A DNA stretch of 64,000 nt from assembly GCA_022059125.1 (NCBI GenBank), contig JAEUWY010000005.1, positions 62,001 to 126,000 on the forward strand. The letters run 5' to 3'. The notes under the pieces were generated by a model. It was given only the letters and a program-made list of their open reading frames with translations, did not search any database and was not told where the DNA came from. Below, in pieces: positions 36,059 through 46,495 of this stretch (the stretch's first letter is position 1; each line of letters opens with the position of its first letter). The DNA is from Corynespora cassiicola. Its lineage: Eukaryota > Ascomycota > Dothideomycetes > Pleosporales > Corynesporascaceae. The translations under genes were made by a program, and so were the position numbers.

Positions 36059-37195
36059 ATGTATTTATTAATTTTCATTTTGGCTGGTATTGCTGTATTG
36101 GCCACCCCTGCGCCGGCGCCAGCAGCATCAATTACCCCTGCCGCAGTTCTTCCTCGAAAAGACCAACAAATATTTGGTTGGTATTCCGATGCTGTTACAA
36201 ACGGCGATACAATCTGTACGTATCTATTTGGAAGTCACTGTGTGCTACTAATGACTTAACAAAGATGCGCCATGGGAATACGACGTGGATCAAAGCACAT
36301 ACTCCACTTCCGCACAGTGGGTTCGGCGCTGTGAGGTCAGCTCTACATGTACAATGTACACCGGATGCTCAAACGGATTCATGGTCGCCGAAGGAACTTC
36401 ATCCTACTGGCAAGTACCGCAATTTGATACATGAGCAACGGGATATTGATCTTTAATCTTAGTGGAGCCGGTGGCGCTTCGAATTCAGCCTTCTGTAGCA
36501 ATCACATCATCTACAAGAGCATGAGCGCTTCAGACGCGTACAGCTGGCTTTGGTGCGATACCGCGCCTCTTACTGGCTATACCTTCTATGTGGAAGAACC
36601 GCAACAACCTAGTGAGTTTGCTTCCTTACCTGACCACTAGCTCTACAGTATTAACCCGAGTAATGCAGCCCTGGAAAAACCCTCTACTCTCGTTACTTAC
36701 GACGCCACAACATCGAGCTTATTTTCCATAGGCAGTTCGCCCGGCACATCGAACCCCACAGAAACAGTTGCGATGGACCCACCACATAACGATAAAGGCT
36801 TAAACATCGGTGCGATCACAGGAGGTGTCATAGGGGGTGTAGCTATATTAGGTGCTGTTGGATTTGCCGTCTTCTTCCTGTTACTTCAGAAAAAGCACAA
36901 TAAGCCAGGCCGAGACTCAACAGGCTACCAACAGTCATATCGGCAACCTGGATATGGTAATTTTGGCCAGAGTGCCTACCAAGAAAGTAATCAAAAGCCA
37001 GCAGGAGTCCAGGAAGTGAGAGGATACACTCAGCATACACAACATGTTGAACCTTACCCTAGTGGGCCTTACGATCCCCACCAGCATCAGTGTAACTCGA
37101 ATGGTATCAGACCTCAGAACTCAGACACACCAATTTACGAGGAAGATTACATAGCTTCAGATGTAGCGGTTGAACTCCCCGTGGCACGAAACTAA
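36059..37195 (+). CDS. Single-pass cell-surface protein with Cys-containing ectodomain
   Basis: Four exons (36059-36215, 36265-36409, 36463-36611, 36669-37195) give 325 residues. Residues 1-19 or so are a signal peptide (MYLLIFILAGIAVLATPAPA). The ectodomain (to about 195) has paired Cys in CEVSSTCTMYTGCSNG and a Tyr/Cys-rich continuation. The transmembrane helix is about 198-223 with a GG-rich start, followed by QKKH. The cytoplasmic tail is rich in Gln, Tyr, Pro and Gly. This layout is common in Pezizomycotina surface proteins proposed as wall sensors; no specific function is known to me. Introns 1 and 3 are GT-AG. Intron 2 (36410-36462) keeps frame only if it uses a GC donor (GCAAGT) with TTAG acceptor, creating the Cys codon that related proteins have there. 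Confidence 0.75.
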
Positions 37196-37488
37196 AAGGG
37201 AGTTGAGGAATATCTCCCCTTTCTCAGTCATGTACGACGAAATATTGGATTTGCGGCATGTAGCTGTAGCATGCTTCAGTCCATAGGAGGTTGGCACTAA
37301 AACCAACCGTAAGACGGGCCAATTCCAGTAGGCAGTATATGCACCGATAATCACATGTATTTCGCTTTCATAGAGCAAAAATATGAACTCTCTATCCTGT
37401 TCATGGCAGTTCACACAGTATCTGTGACTTTATTTATGCGCAACCATGATTTCCCGCTGAAAGGGACCACATATCTCATATTCGATTC

Positions 37489-40025
37489 CTACACTTTCAA
37501 AATATCAAGCAACAAGCGCAGCTCCAAATTTTCCTTCCCGAATGCTCCATCCAGCCGTATTATCTCTATCTCAATACTACTATGGAGAGTTTTGAGCACA
37601 CTGAGAGTATACTCAAAGCTCCCTGCCTCCTTCATGAGCTCAAGTACCATCTGTTTCTGCTCTATGGACATCTTCCCCTCCAACAGTCGCCGATGGAGAA
37701 TCCCTCTGAGTCTAGTCGGATGGGCAGTCGTATGGAAAGTGTGTATAAGCGGAAAAGAAAATTTGCCTTCGTCTAGATCTTCACAGAATCCTTTTTGAAT
37801 AGTGTACTGGAGTAAAGTGAGCGATTGAAAAAAAACATTTGGACTACAAACCTCGGAGGAAAACAAATTCTGATAGTCGTCACGAATCTGGAAGAATCGA
37901 ACAAACAAGCAAGTAAGAAGGCTCAGCTCCTCATAGTTCTCATGGGGGGAGAGATGAGCAAGGAGTCGTGTCAAAAGGCGGAACAAGCCACCGGTTTCTT
38001 TAATGATCAACACAAAGCTGCAGTTATGAATTATAATACTCACTACCGTCGATCATCTGGAGATATTGAGTAATAGAAGGACAAGACAAATCTTGGGTCC
38101 AATGGATGTCGTAACTCTGGCCGATGAACAAGCAACATATTTCTTCTTACAACAGATCAGATCATTGCTGTTGAGATAAACGACATGATGTGCGTACCAG
38201 AGAAGATTTTGAGAGCTCCTGGGCTGTCAAGATCGGACAGAAGATCCAACGCCTTCACATAGAGAAATGTAGCTGAGTTGATTGCGACGTTCCAAATACA
38301 ACGTGAGTACTTGGTCTGCCTCGGCGTAGTTGAGAATTATCTTCAAGATCATCTAGCCTGGAAGATCTTAGTTGAAAGTAATCCTCATAGGGTACCGACC
38401 TACATGAGCGATGAACTATGTAGCATATTCACGACCGAATTGACAATAGTCAGTGGGGAAACTGGGACCTCCAGCCAATAGTTCAAGGCAGATATGACCT
38501 TAGAACGGACGCCCTTTGATGGCATTGAGTTGATATAATGGACAGGATCCATGATAATCTAGAGATTTGAGATGAATTTATGCAATGAGCCCCGCAAAGA
38601 TAAAGAGTGAGGAGTGGAAAGAAGTGAAAGGATTTTCAGGTAACATACGTCTGCAGCAAGACTCTTGACCTGAGAAGTCAGGTGAGAATCATCCAAAGGG
38701 CTCGCTTTGCGGTTCAAAGCTATTTTTTCAGTTGCCTGATCATTTCTCTTTCTCTTCTTAAAGACATTGTGACTATCTTGATCAATAAGAGCTGGAAATT
38801 CTAGGGCTTGGGAAATCGACTGTGGAATCATTTCTTTGCCTATATTTTCCTCAAATTCAGCACCAAAGATAGATGGCGGGTACTGAGGACATGGAGCTTC
38901 AGCTAAGCCTCGATGATATCGAGGGCATTCCAAACTCCAAACTACGTTACCACTGACGCTGTATTGCATCAATTCGACATATCGCTGCGCTGGTAAGGAT
39001 ATGTCTTGACGGGACCGAGTCTTCTTGATGACTTGGATGAATTGGCCAACAGACTGTTTGATCAGTATCCGACACCGTTCTTGAGCTTCTCTCAACGGTA
39101 TCCTATGTTCTTTCATCAGGACCCAAACCGCATTAGTGACATCAGTTTTCCCAACTGCTAGCATAGCAGAATACTCTTTCTCGTACGAAAACAGATCGTT
39201 TGTTAGACTGGCAGCCCTGACTGCAGGCATAATCAGTTCGGAGACAAGTTCAAGTTCATGTCCAGGGATTGATATATCACAGCCAAAGGTGACAAGTGCG
39301 TGCCAAAACCTATATCTATCAGGGTATAACACAATAGTATCAGAGACGTACTTACATATGTCCCACGTCTTTGCAACGATAAGGCAAGTACTCTTCAAGA
39401 GTACGGAACGATTTATGGTGCTGGCTCCCAGAAGATGTTTCTACGAATTTGGCCCATGCTTGTATGGCAATCATAGCACCATCCCGATCGATTTCTAACA
39501 TTTCACGGAGTATTTTCGCCTGAATCTGGCGTTTCCCACCTCCCTTATTCGTTATGTTGCCATCCAAGCCTTCGTTGAAAGCTTTAAGTAGCTCATCATT
39601 TTGATTCCGAACCTGTCCAATAGATTTAGTACGTGCCCAAAAGACTTGCAGTTCTGAAAGAACCTACTTGGCCTTCGTCTGCAACATCAACTATGTCTAG
39701 TATTGTTAGTATCCTTCCGAGGGTAAGCCACTAGTTCTCGTAACGTACCATCGTAGAGAAAGGCGAATTCATTAGCATAAGAAACAATTCGAAATCGTTC
39801 TGGTATACACTCAGGCATCGAAACAGCCATAAATCCATAGTTGGGCCCGAGACCACCTTCGTGACATGACAGCGGTGCAACCAACCTCTTCCAATCATCC
39901 TGAGCCTCCAGTGTACCAGATATCTCCAACTCGGGGCACCGGTGAATTCTCACTGGGATTCCCTCGCAAAGACCCTCCATGGAATATTTGTCGCTTTTTA
40001 AAATCAAAGAATGCTTGTAATCCAT
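37489..40025 (-). CDS. Bifunctional terpene cyclase-prenyltransferase (chimeric terpene synthase), one-base frameshift
   Basis: Two-domain synthase of the fusicoccadiene/ophiobolin synthase type: the C-terminal domain builds geranylgeranyl or geranylfarnesyl diphosphate and the N-terminal class I domain cyclises it. Nine exons: 39749-40025, 39668-39696, 39356-39612, 38649-39309, 38404-38558, 38198-38357, 38047-38145, 37852-37997, 37489-37806; about 700 residues, the family's usual size. Cyclase motifs: DDIVD (92-96, split by intron 1) and NDLFSYEKE (225-233). Then [12 protein letters not shown] and a basic linker (about 350-408). Prenyltransferase motifs: DDLED (462-466), [43 protein letters not shown]. 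Exon 6 is one base short: VVFGTSQ (about 38,290) is followed by INSATFLYV in another frame. Either a real inactivating deletion or a sequencing error. The P450 at 40779 is divergent. Product unknown. Confidence 0.93.
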
Positions 40026-40778
40026 ATTCGCGGACGGTTAAGTAGATTTGATGTAAGGTAGGGCAGTTGTACCAGGACTTCTAGAGATTTGATATCTCGA
40101 ACAATGGAATGATTCAGATAATTGTTATGATCGCATGGCGTATTATGCGAGCACGAACGTCTGGCATAAACACAGCGTATTGCTACTATGGTGTAACAGG
40201 TTTTAACACTAAAGCGTCATATACGCGACTGAAATCCTGAAGGAATTATAGATACTTTTCACACCTGTCAATTTTTTATATTTTCAGTCAGGAGAGCGTC
40301 TCTCCGTACTCTTGCCTTGCGATCTACTGGGGCGGGCAAACCTTTCGTAATTTGCCAAGACAAATGCAACCGAAGTCCGTGAAGGATTTGAACACAAGAA
40401 GCAACGCTGGCGCCACGTTGCGCATTGCATCCACGGCTGCATGCACGTCAAGAAAAAAAGGCAACTGGAAGATTTCTGACCATTTGTCGATGCATTGAAA
40501 ATACCCAAGCGCTTTGTGCGACTGTTCGTTCCCCGAGAATCCCTGTTTCACTTTACAACGAAATGCAGCTGTCCGGTAGGTGGAATGATGCGGGTCAGAT
40601 TGAGATAAATGAAACATGGAAATGCGGCACAGCAATGAGGGGTCTGTTGCTCATTTGAATTCCCGCGCCGAACATACCCCCAAATTTGCATTCAGTACTG
40701 TGGTCTCAGCTTTTTACCGACGAGGACACCAGACTCCACTTCTAGCAATAGCGTGCGAGAGACAGATCACTATCAACC
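40026..40778. promoter_or_regulatory. Divergent promoter region of terpene synthase and P450
   Basis: 753 bp between the two start codons, which point away from each other, so both promoters must lie here. Frames inside it (for example 40324-40635) show no domain. I cannot point to a specific regulator site with confidence; the shared region suggests co-regulation of synthase and oxidase. Confidence 0.6.
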
Positions 40779-42714
40779 ATGTATTTTACATCATTTACCC
40801 CTCGAATGATTGTGTTGATAACTTTTACAACCATTGTTGTCATTCACCGAGCTTTTGTCATTCTGTTTAGGCTTTTCTATTCCCCAATTGCGAAGTTCCC
40901 TGGCCCCAAACTCGCTGCTGCTACTGGATGGTACGAATTCTATTTCGACTTTGTGAAAAACGGGAAGTACGTTTTCGAAATCGAGAGACTTCACAAGATC
41001 TACGGTATGTACTTACCTATCTTGAAAAACTTCGCGCTAACAGGCATAAGGTCCTATCATTAGAATTAATCCACATGAACTCTCCATCCGCGATCCCGAC
41101 TTTTACGATAAATTATATGTTTCTGGAAGTGTCAGAAAAACTGATAACTACAATCATTTTGTAGAAGGGATAGATTTTGAGGGTATGTGCGTTTCAGCGT
41201 CGAGTCATAAAGAGTCACTAACCGTTAAAGGTTCTCACTTTCTTACTACGCCCCACGATCTGCATCGTCTTCGACGAAAGCCACTGGAGCCCTTTTTCTC
41301 GCCGAAGGGAATATCAAAGTTGGAGCCTAAGATACATGAGCTAGTGCGGAAGCTTGTTTCAAGATTCCACTCTTTGGAAAATTCTGGAGCGGTTGTAAGA
41401 CTCGACTATGCTATGCTGTGCTATACTGGAGACGTAATCAGCAGAGTGTGCTGTGAGAGTCCTACATACCTCTTGGATGATGAGAGCTTTTCGGCTGATT
41501 GGTCCGTGACCTATTTTATGACCGCTCTACGTCTGACTCATTTAGGTATGAGTCCTTACATACTATTATCAAATCAATGCCTCTATTCCAAGGGTTTCCG
41601 TGGATTATTAGGTAACATAAATGGGATAAACTCCATGGATTTCACTAAGGAAAGATACAGGATCATCCGATTCATTCCCAAACCTTTCCTCCTATTCATT
41701 GATCCACGGAGCCAGCTGTTTAACGACTGGCGCGATGTAGGCCACCCTTAAGATATATTCTAGTTCTATCATCTGACTTTTTTATAGATGGCTGAGAGAC
41801 ATGTACTTGATGTAAAGCGGGAAAAGAACGAGCATGGCCGCCCTACAATTGAGCCTCAACGAATGACTCTCCTTCAGCATCTTGTACATAGCGGCCTATC
41901 GGAATCAGAACTTTCGGTTCCAAGGATGGTGAATGAGGCACAAGTCCTTCTTGGAGCTGGGACAGTAGGAACTGCACGCGTTCTTGATCTTGCATGCTTC
42001 TATATTCTGTCTCACGACGCAGTGCGAAAGAGGATGGCCGATGAACTTGAAAGTCTTATGGCTGAATGGCCAAAACAAACACCAACATGGACCCAGTTGG
42101 AAAAGCTACCGTACTTTCAAGCCGTGATGAAAGAAAGCTTGAGGTACTTCCGATTCTCATAGCGATACTTTGCAAAGCTTTGGCTTACCGACATAGGTTA
42201 GCGTTTGGTGTCATGCGACGTTTGCCTCGAGTTTCACCAAATGAGAATATAAAGTACGGAAATTGGGTAATACCTCGTGGGGTAAGATTATGATTGAATC
42301 ATCTTATTGAATTCCTGTAACTTAGGCCTATACAGGTACCCGTAGGTATGTCAGCATACATGCAGCACAATGACCCTGAAATATTCCAACAACCAGGTCA
42401 ATTCCTTCCAGAAAGATGGCTGCCTGAGAATGTTACGCCAAAAATGAAAAAAAATCTCGTGCCCTTCTCAAAGGGGTCCCGGAATTGTCTGGGAATGAAG
42501 TAAGATTTGCTACTTAGGAGTGTTTATGTTACTGACTGAATTTAGTCTGGCCTATGCAGAAATGAATCATATATTAGCCGCGCTCTTCAGAAAAGAAGGC
42601 CCAAAGTTTTATTTGTATGAAACAGACCACTCGGATATATCTTTGGCTCACGACTTTGTGGTTCCCTTACCTAGGGTGGACACTAGAGGGGTTCGTATTA
42701 TATTCAGCAAGTAG
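40779..42714 (+). CDS. Cytochrome P450 monooxygenase
   Basis: Nine exons: 40779-41004, 41051-41182, 41231-41545, 41593-41611, 41661-41736, 41788-42143, 42197-42281, 42336-42499, 42546-42714. All introns are GT-AG (46-54 nt) and phases close to an uninterrupted 513-residue protein. An N-terminal membrane anchor (about 10-34) is followed by the hinge FPGPK. GSHFLTTPHDLHRLRRKPLEPFFS and the I-helix LLGAGTVGTAR resemble fungal P450s of the trichodiene-oxygenase-like group. KESLR (ExxR, 371-375), PERW (428-431) and the heme loop FSKGSRNCLG (447-456, Cys 454) are intact. Divergent from the terpene synthase, so its likely job is oxidation of that enzyme's hydrocarbon product at the ER. The fourth exon is only 19 nt; ignoring it leaves a false open frame through two introns. 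Confidence 0.95.
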
Positions 42715-43490
42715 TCGTAGTCACTCAGTGCCGATACTCTATTATTTATAAGAGTGCTTAGAATTCATCTCAATTGTTATTTATTAATCAAAAATCCGTT
42801 GTAATAACTTTATTAGAATTAAGTAAATCTGCGAAATATTGATAACAAAGAAGAAAGTTTGTAGAGTGGACAGATAAAGCTGTTACTGATACAAAATGTA
42901 AACTTGTACCTAACCCTTGGTTTAGCAGACTATAAATCAGGATGATTCATGGTTGATAGTGGGGAACGGGATGTGTAATCTAAGCGGCCTAACACATATC
43001 AACTGGCGGCTAGAATAGTTGGAACGAAGCCACCAACGATGGAAGACACGCATTGGTTTCAGTTTTAGCCCGGCCTGATAACATATCCTCAACAGAATCT
43101 TTCCACCCTCGGGAAATATATTTCATAGAGATGAACTCCGTTCTCAGTCCAAACGTGCATCTAACCGAGCCTTGAATCCCGAAAATATATTATACATGCA
43201 GCCCATCCTTGAATGGACTTATCAGAAGGATCAAGAAAAACAGCCAACAGATTACCTTGTCCTGCAATATTGCGGCGTCGTCTCAGAAAATCCGGTCTTG
43301 CCTTTACTGTACTATGACGATCACATTATAGGCAAAGGTGAGTTATGAATGAGGCAGAGGATGCCGGATATCAGATAACAGCAAGTTGCTCATACCTGTT
43401 AGCCGTCTTTGATAAGCTGAGCTGAGTCCGAAAAGTATTTTTCGATAACTAAAATTAACTGAACTTCAAACGAGGTGTTGGTCCACTACC
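42715..43490. other. Intergenic; possible orphan exon at 43196-43345
   Basis: Lies between the P450 stop and the rhodopsin-like gene start. An ATG at 43196 opens a short frame of about 50 codons (MQPILEWTYQKDQ...YYDDHIIGKG) that meets a GTGAGT donor-like site near 43,337, but I find no following exon and do not recognise the peptide. It could be a gene relic; otherwise nothing seen. Confidence 0.3.
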
Positions 43491-44780
43491 ATGCTCTCGT
43501 TAGATATTCCCGCCTTTCCACCACCAAAAGGTGTTAAGACAGACTTCAACAGCTCCGATAGCTATATTCCTGGAAACTAAATTCTTCATTCCGTTGTTCT
43601 CTTAGCCTCTACACTCGCAGTGGCAGTTCGAATATATACTCGCCGCTGTATTAAAAACTTCCTAGGCGTAGATGATTGTAAGAAATCTGTCCAAAGACCC
43701 TCCTGCAAAGTGGCTAATCTGGCTTAGATTTTACATTATTGTCATGGGTTTGTTTTTTCAAAAGAAAAAAGCTCATCGGCTTAACTTCATCAAGGTTTTG
43801 GCGGTGATCTTCTCCAGTTTGATGATCACAGGTGAGCTAATAGCTTTTCCTGCATGCAACACATCTAATCAAAAGTTAGCAAATACACATGGCTATGGTC
43901 AACATGTCTGGAATTTACGTTTTGCAAAGCTTTATGACATCGGAAAAGTAAGAGTTCTACTAATAAAGACAAGAACAAAAGCTAACAGCTTTTCGTAGCT
44001 TCAGTTCATTGGCCAGATGATTTACATTGTCTTGTTAATCGCCATTAAAGTCGCTATTCTTCTCACTTACCTGAGGATCTTCGGAGTTAGTAGAGCAGCA
44101 AAGATCTTAATCTGGATTGGGGTTGCCGTCACTTCGGTATTCTACACGATCTGTCTACTTATGTCATTACTATGGTGCACGCCACTAGAAAAAGTCTGGT
44201 TTCCATTCACAAATGGAAAATGCGCACCATATGACGCAAATGTTGCTCTAGGAACAGCTAGTGGAGTGGTTAACGTCATCACGGACTTCTATATTTTAGT
44301 TCTTCCACTGCCCTTTGTTTGGAGGCTGAACATGGGGAAGCGTCGCAAAACACGGTTGTTAATGGTATTTGGTCTGGGCCTTTTGTAAGTCTCCCCATAT
44401 CGTATCATGGCAACATTGACTGAATCAATTGAAGTACGTGTGTTTTCAGCATACTTAGACTTGCGGTCACTATCAAGTATATCCCACATTTCGATAACAT
44501 GTACTATTTTGCAAAGTACATGCCCTTTCTGTATGTACTTTCTACTTAATAATGAAACATCTTACTAATGATGAGTAGGGTTCTAGAAGTACACATAGGT
44601 CTTATTTGTGGATGCTCACTTGTATTTCCGGCTTTTTTTTAATCAGCTAGGATTGGATCTATAGGCTCTTTTGTTTCAAGGCTGCACAATTTTCGAATAA
44701 GATCTACTTCAGGTTCTGAATCTGCTACTGAGCTACGTAGCAAAGATCTCTACCCATCTTTTCAATCTAGTAATATGTAA
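43491..44780 (+). pseudogene. Rhodopsin-domain (Pth11-like) seven-helix membrane protein, decayed
   Basis: Member of the fungal rhodopsin-fold integral membrane family, often found in secondary-metabolite clusters; molecular role uncertain. Exons: 43491-43677, 43728-43747, 43795-43831, 43880-43947, 43999-44384, 44450-44530, 44579-44780; the phases agree across 327 codons. Landmarks: PPPKGVKTDFN, LAVAVRIYTRR, FLGVDDYF (split), ANTHGYGQHVW, QMIYIVLLIAIKVAILLTYLRIF, WCTPLEKVW, ITDFYILVLPLPFVWRL, RLAVTIKYIPHFDN, VLEVHIGLICGC, IGSIGSF. Two in-frame TAA codons break it (43578-43580 in the first helix region, 44640-44642 after the last helix); both could be CAA changed by one C-to-T. A phase-compatible alternative intron (GT at 43,535 to AG before 43,610) would skip the first stop but delete helix 1. 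The Tc1 end at 44809 follows 28 bp downstream. Confidence 0.8.
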
Positions 44781-44808
44781 GTTACTTTTTAAAAATAAAT
44801 TTAAAGTA

Positions 44809-45647
44809 CAGAGGGGTGACATTAAAAAAACGTGATAAAAAAATCGTACATTTTAAACTTGTATAACTTTTTAAATAGACTAACTATTAAAATAGAATAA
44901 AAGAATTTTTAAAAAGAGTAGTAAGCAATATTTAAAAATAAAAAAGAATTTAATAGTTTATATAATTTATAAAGCTTTAAAAGGCGCTAAAAAAGTAGTA
45001 AAAAATTATATATATATTTCAAAGCGTTATAATTTTTCTATTATAGTAAAGCTATATATAGTATATAATTATAAAAAAAAGTTTAAATTAAATTTTTTCT
45101 CTATAAAATTAACTAATTTAAAAATTAAAAAAGTTAAAAAAGTTAAAATAAATAAATTAATAGTAAATTATTAATATTTAGTATAATATTTCTTAGCGTT
45201 TATAACTGCTTAATAATACTTAAATAAAAATAATGTATAATTATCTATTATTTTCTGTAGAATTAAGTTTTACTTTTTATTAATAACTTTTTTAAATAAA
45301 TTAATACTTTTAATATTGTTTTTTATTTAATAAACTAGTTTTTTATTTATTCAAGGCTTTTTTTTAATATAGTTTAGATATTTTCTATAGAATTTAAATA
45401 TAGGCTATAAATAGAATATTAAAAAAATTATTTTAATTTTTTTAAGCTATTGTAAAACAGGTTTAGATTTAAAAATCATTAAATTATTTTATTAATATCT
45501 CTAGTTTATAAAGTAATTAATATATATTTTAATTTAAAAATTAAAAAAAAGATATAAAAACTAACTAAGTTCTATTTTTCTTTTAATAATAAAATTTAAT
45601 ACTTTTTTAATATAATCTGTATTATTAAAATTATTCTTAAAATTAGG
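44809..45647 (-). mobile_element. Truncated Tc1-like element (transposase 3' side)
   Basis: Starts after a TA with CAGAGGGGTGACATTA and continues through a mutated inverted repeat into the 3' part of a minus-sense transposase (compare with 5,265-6,190), ending where the LTR at 45648 begins. The rest of this copy is not seen beyond the LTR remnant. It abuts the 3' end of the rhodopsin-like pseudogene. Confidence 0.8.
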
Positions 45648-46495
45648 TGTAAGAATACAGAGCGACTTGTCTCCGATACAGCTTAAATACTACTTAAAAT
45701 AAAAGTTTATAGAACTAAAAAATAATTATAAATTAAAATTTATAGATTTTATATAAAAAAATATTTCTAAACTACAGAACTATTTAAAAATACTATATTT
45801 TTTTATATTTTTTTCTAAAACTTTTTATTTCTAGTTTAGCTTAGTGCTGTTTTAGTTATAAAAAATTAAAAATTTGAATAGCTAGATATTTAAACTTAAG
45901 TTAGAGTTAAGTTAAAAATTAAAGTTAAAGTTTAGTTAAAAGTTAAAGTTACGTATATAATACTAAAAAATAAATTCAGACTTTATATAAATAAAGTTTA
46001 TTATATTTTTTTTTTTAGTAAATAAATTATTTTAATCTATTCTAAGTTATAGCCTATTTAAAAAAATATAAATATTTTTTATTAAAAGTAAAATACTTTA
46101 TTTTATTATATATTTTTTATTTTTTATATTTTATAAAAAAAAGCGTTGCGCATTTACGTAATTAGCTAAATATTTAAAATATTACTATTTAGCTAGTATA
46201 AATTTAGTACTTTTTACTTTTTTTTTTTTTTTTAGCTATTATATTCTGTAAGTAGTCTGTTCTAATTCTAATAGCTAAATTTACTTATTTTTAGAGTTTT
46301 TAACTATTCTAATAGCTCTGCTTTACTACATCTATTTTAATTTTATTTAATACTTTATTAGTAGTTTTCTGTAAAATATACCTACGTATTTATTATATTT
46401 TACTTAAAAAATATATTATTAATTTTAAGTTTAAGTAAATTTTAAGTAAAAAGTGTAAATACTATACAGTTTAGAAAAGTTTTTATAAATTAGTA
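45648..46495 (-). mobile_element. LTR (45648-46005) and adjoining internal part of the 367-bp-LTR retrotransposon
   Basis: The LTR begins TGTAAGAATACAGAGCG and ends TTTATTATA; the following 490 bp match 10,915-11,430 of the complete element. The fragment stops exactly at the TA where Tc1 copy B starts. Its continuation is at 5264 and below in reversed orientation. Confidence 0.8.

Noticed and set aside
36843..37040. Minus-strand ORF inside the surface-protein gene
   Set aside because: It is the antisense of the exon encoding the transmembrane helix and tail.
43535..43610. An intron in the rhodopsin-like gene that would remove the first TAA
   Set aside because: It is phase-compatible, but it would delete the conserved N-terminal motif and most of the first helix; a nonsense mutation is the simpler reading.
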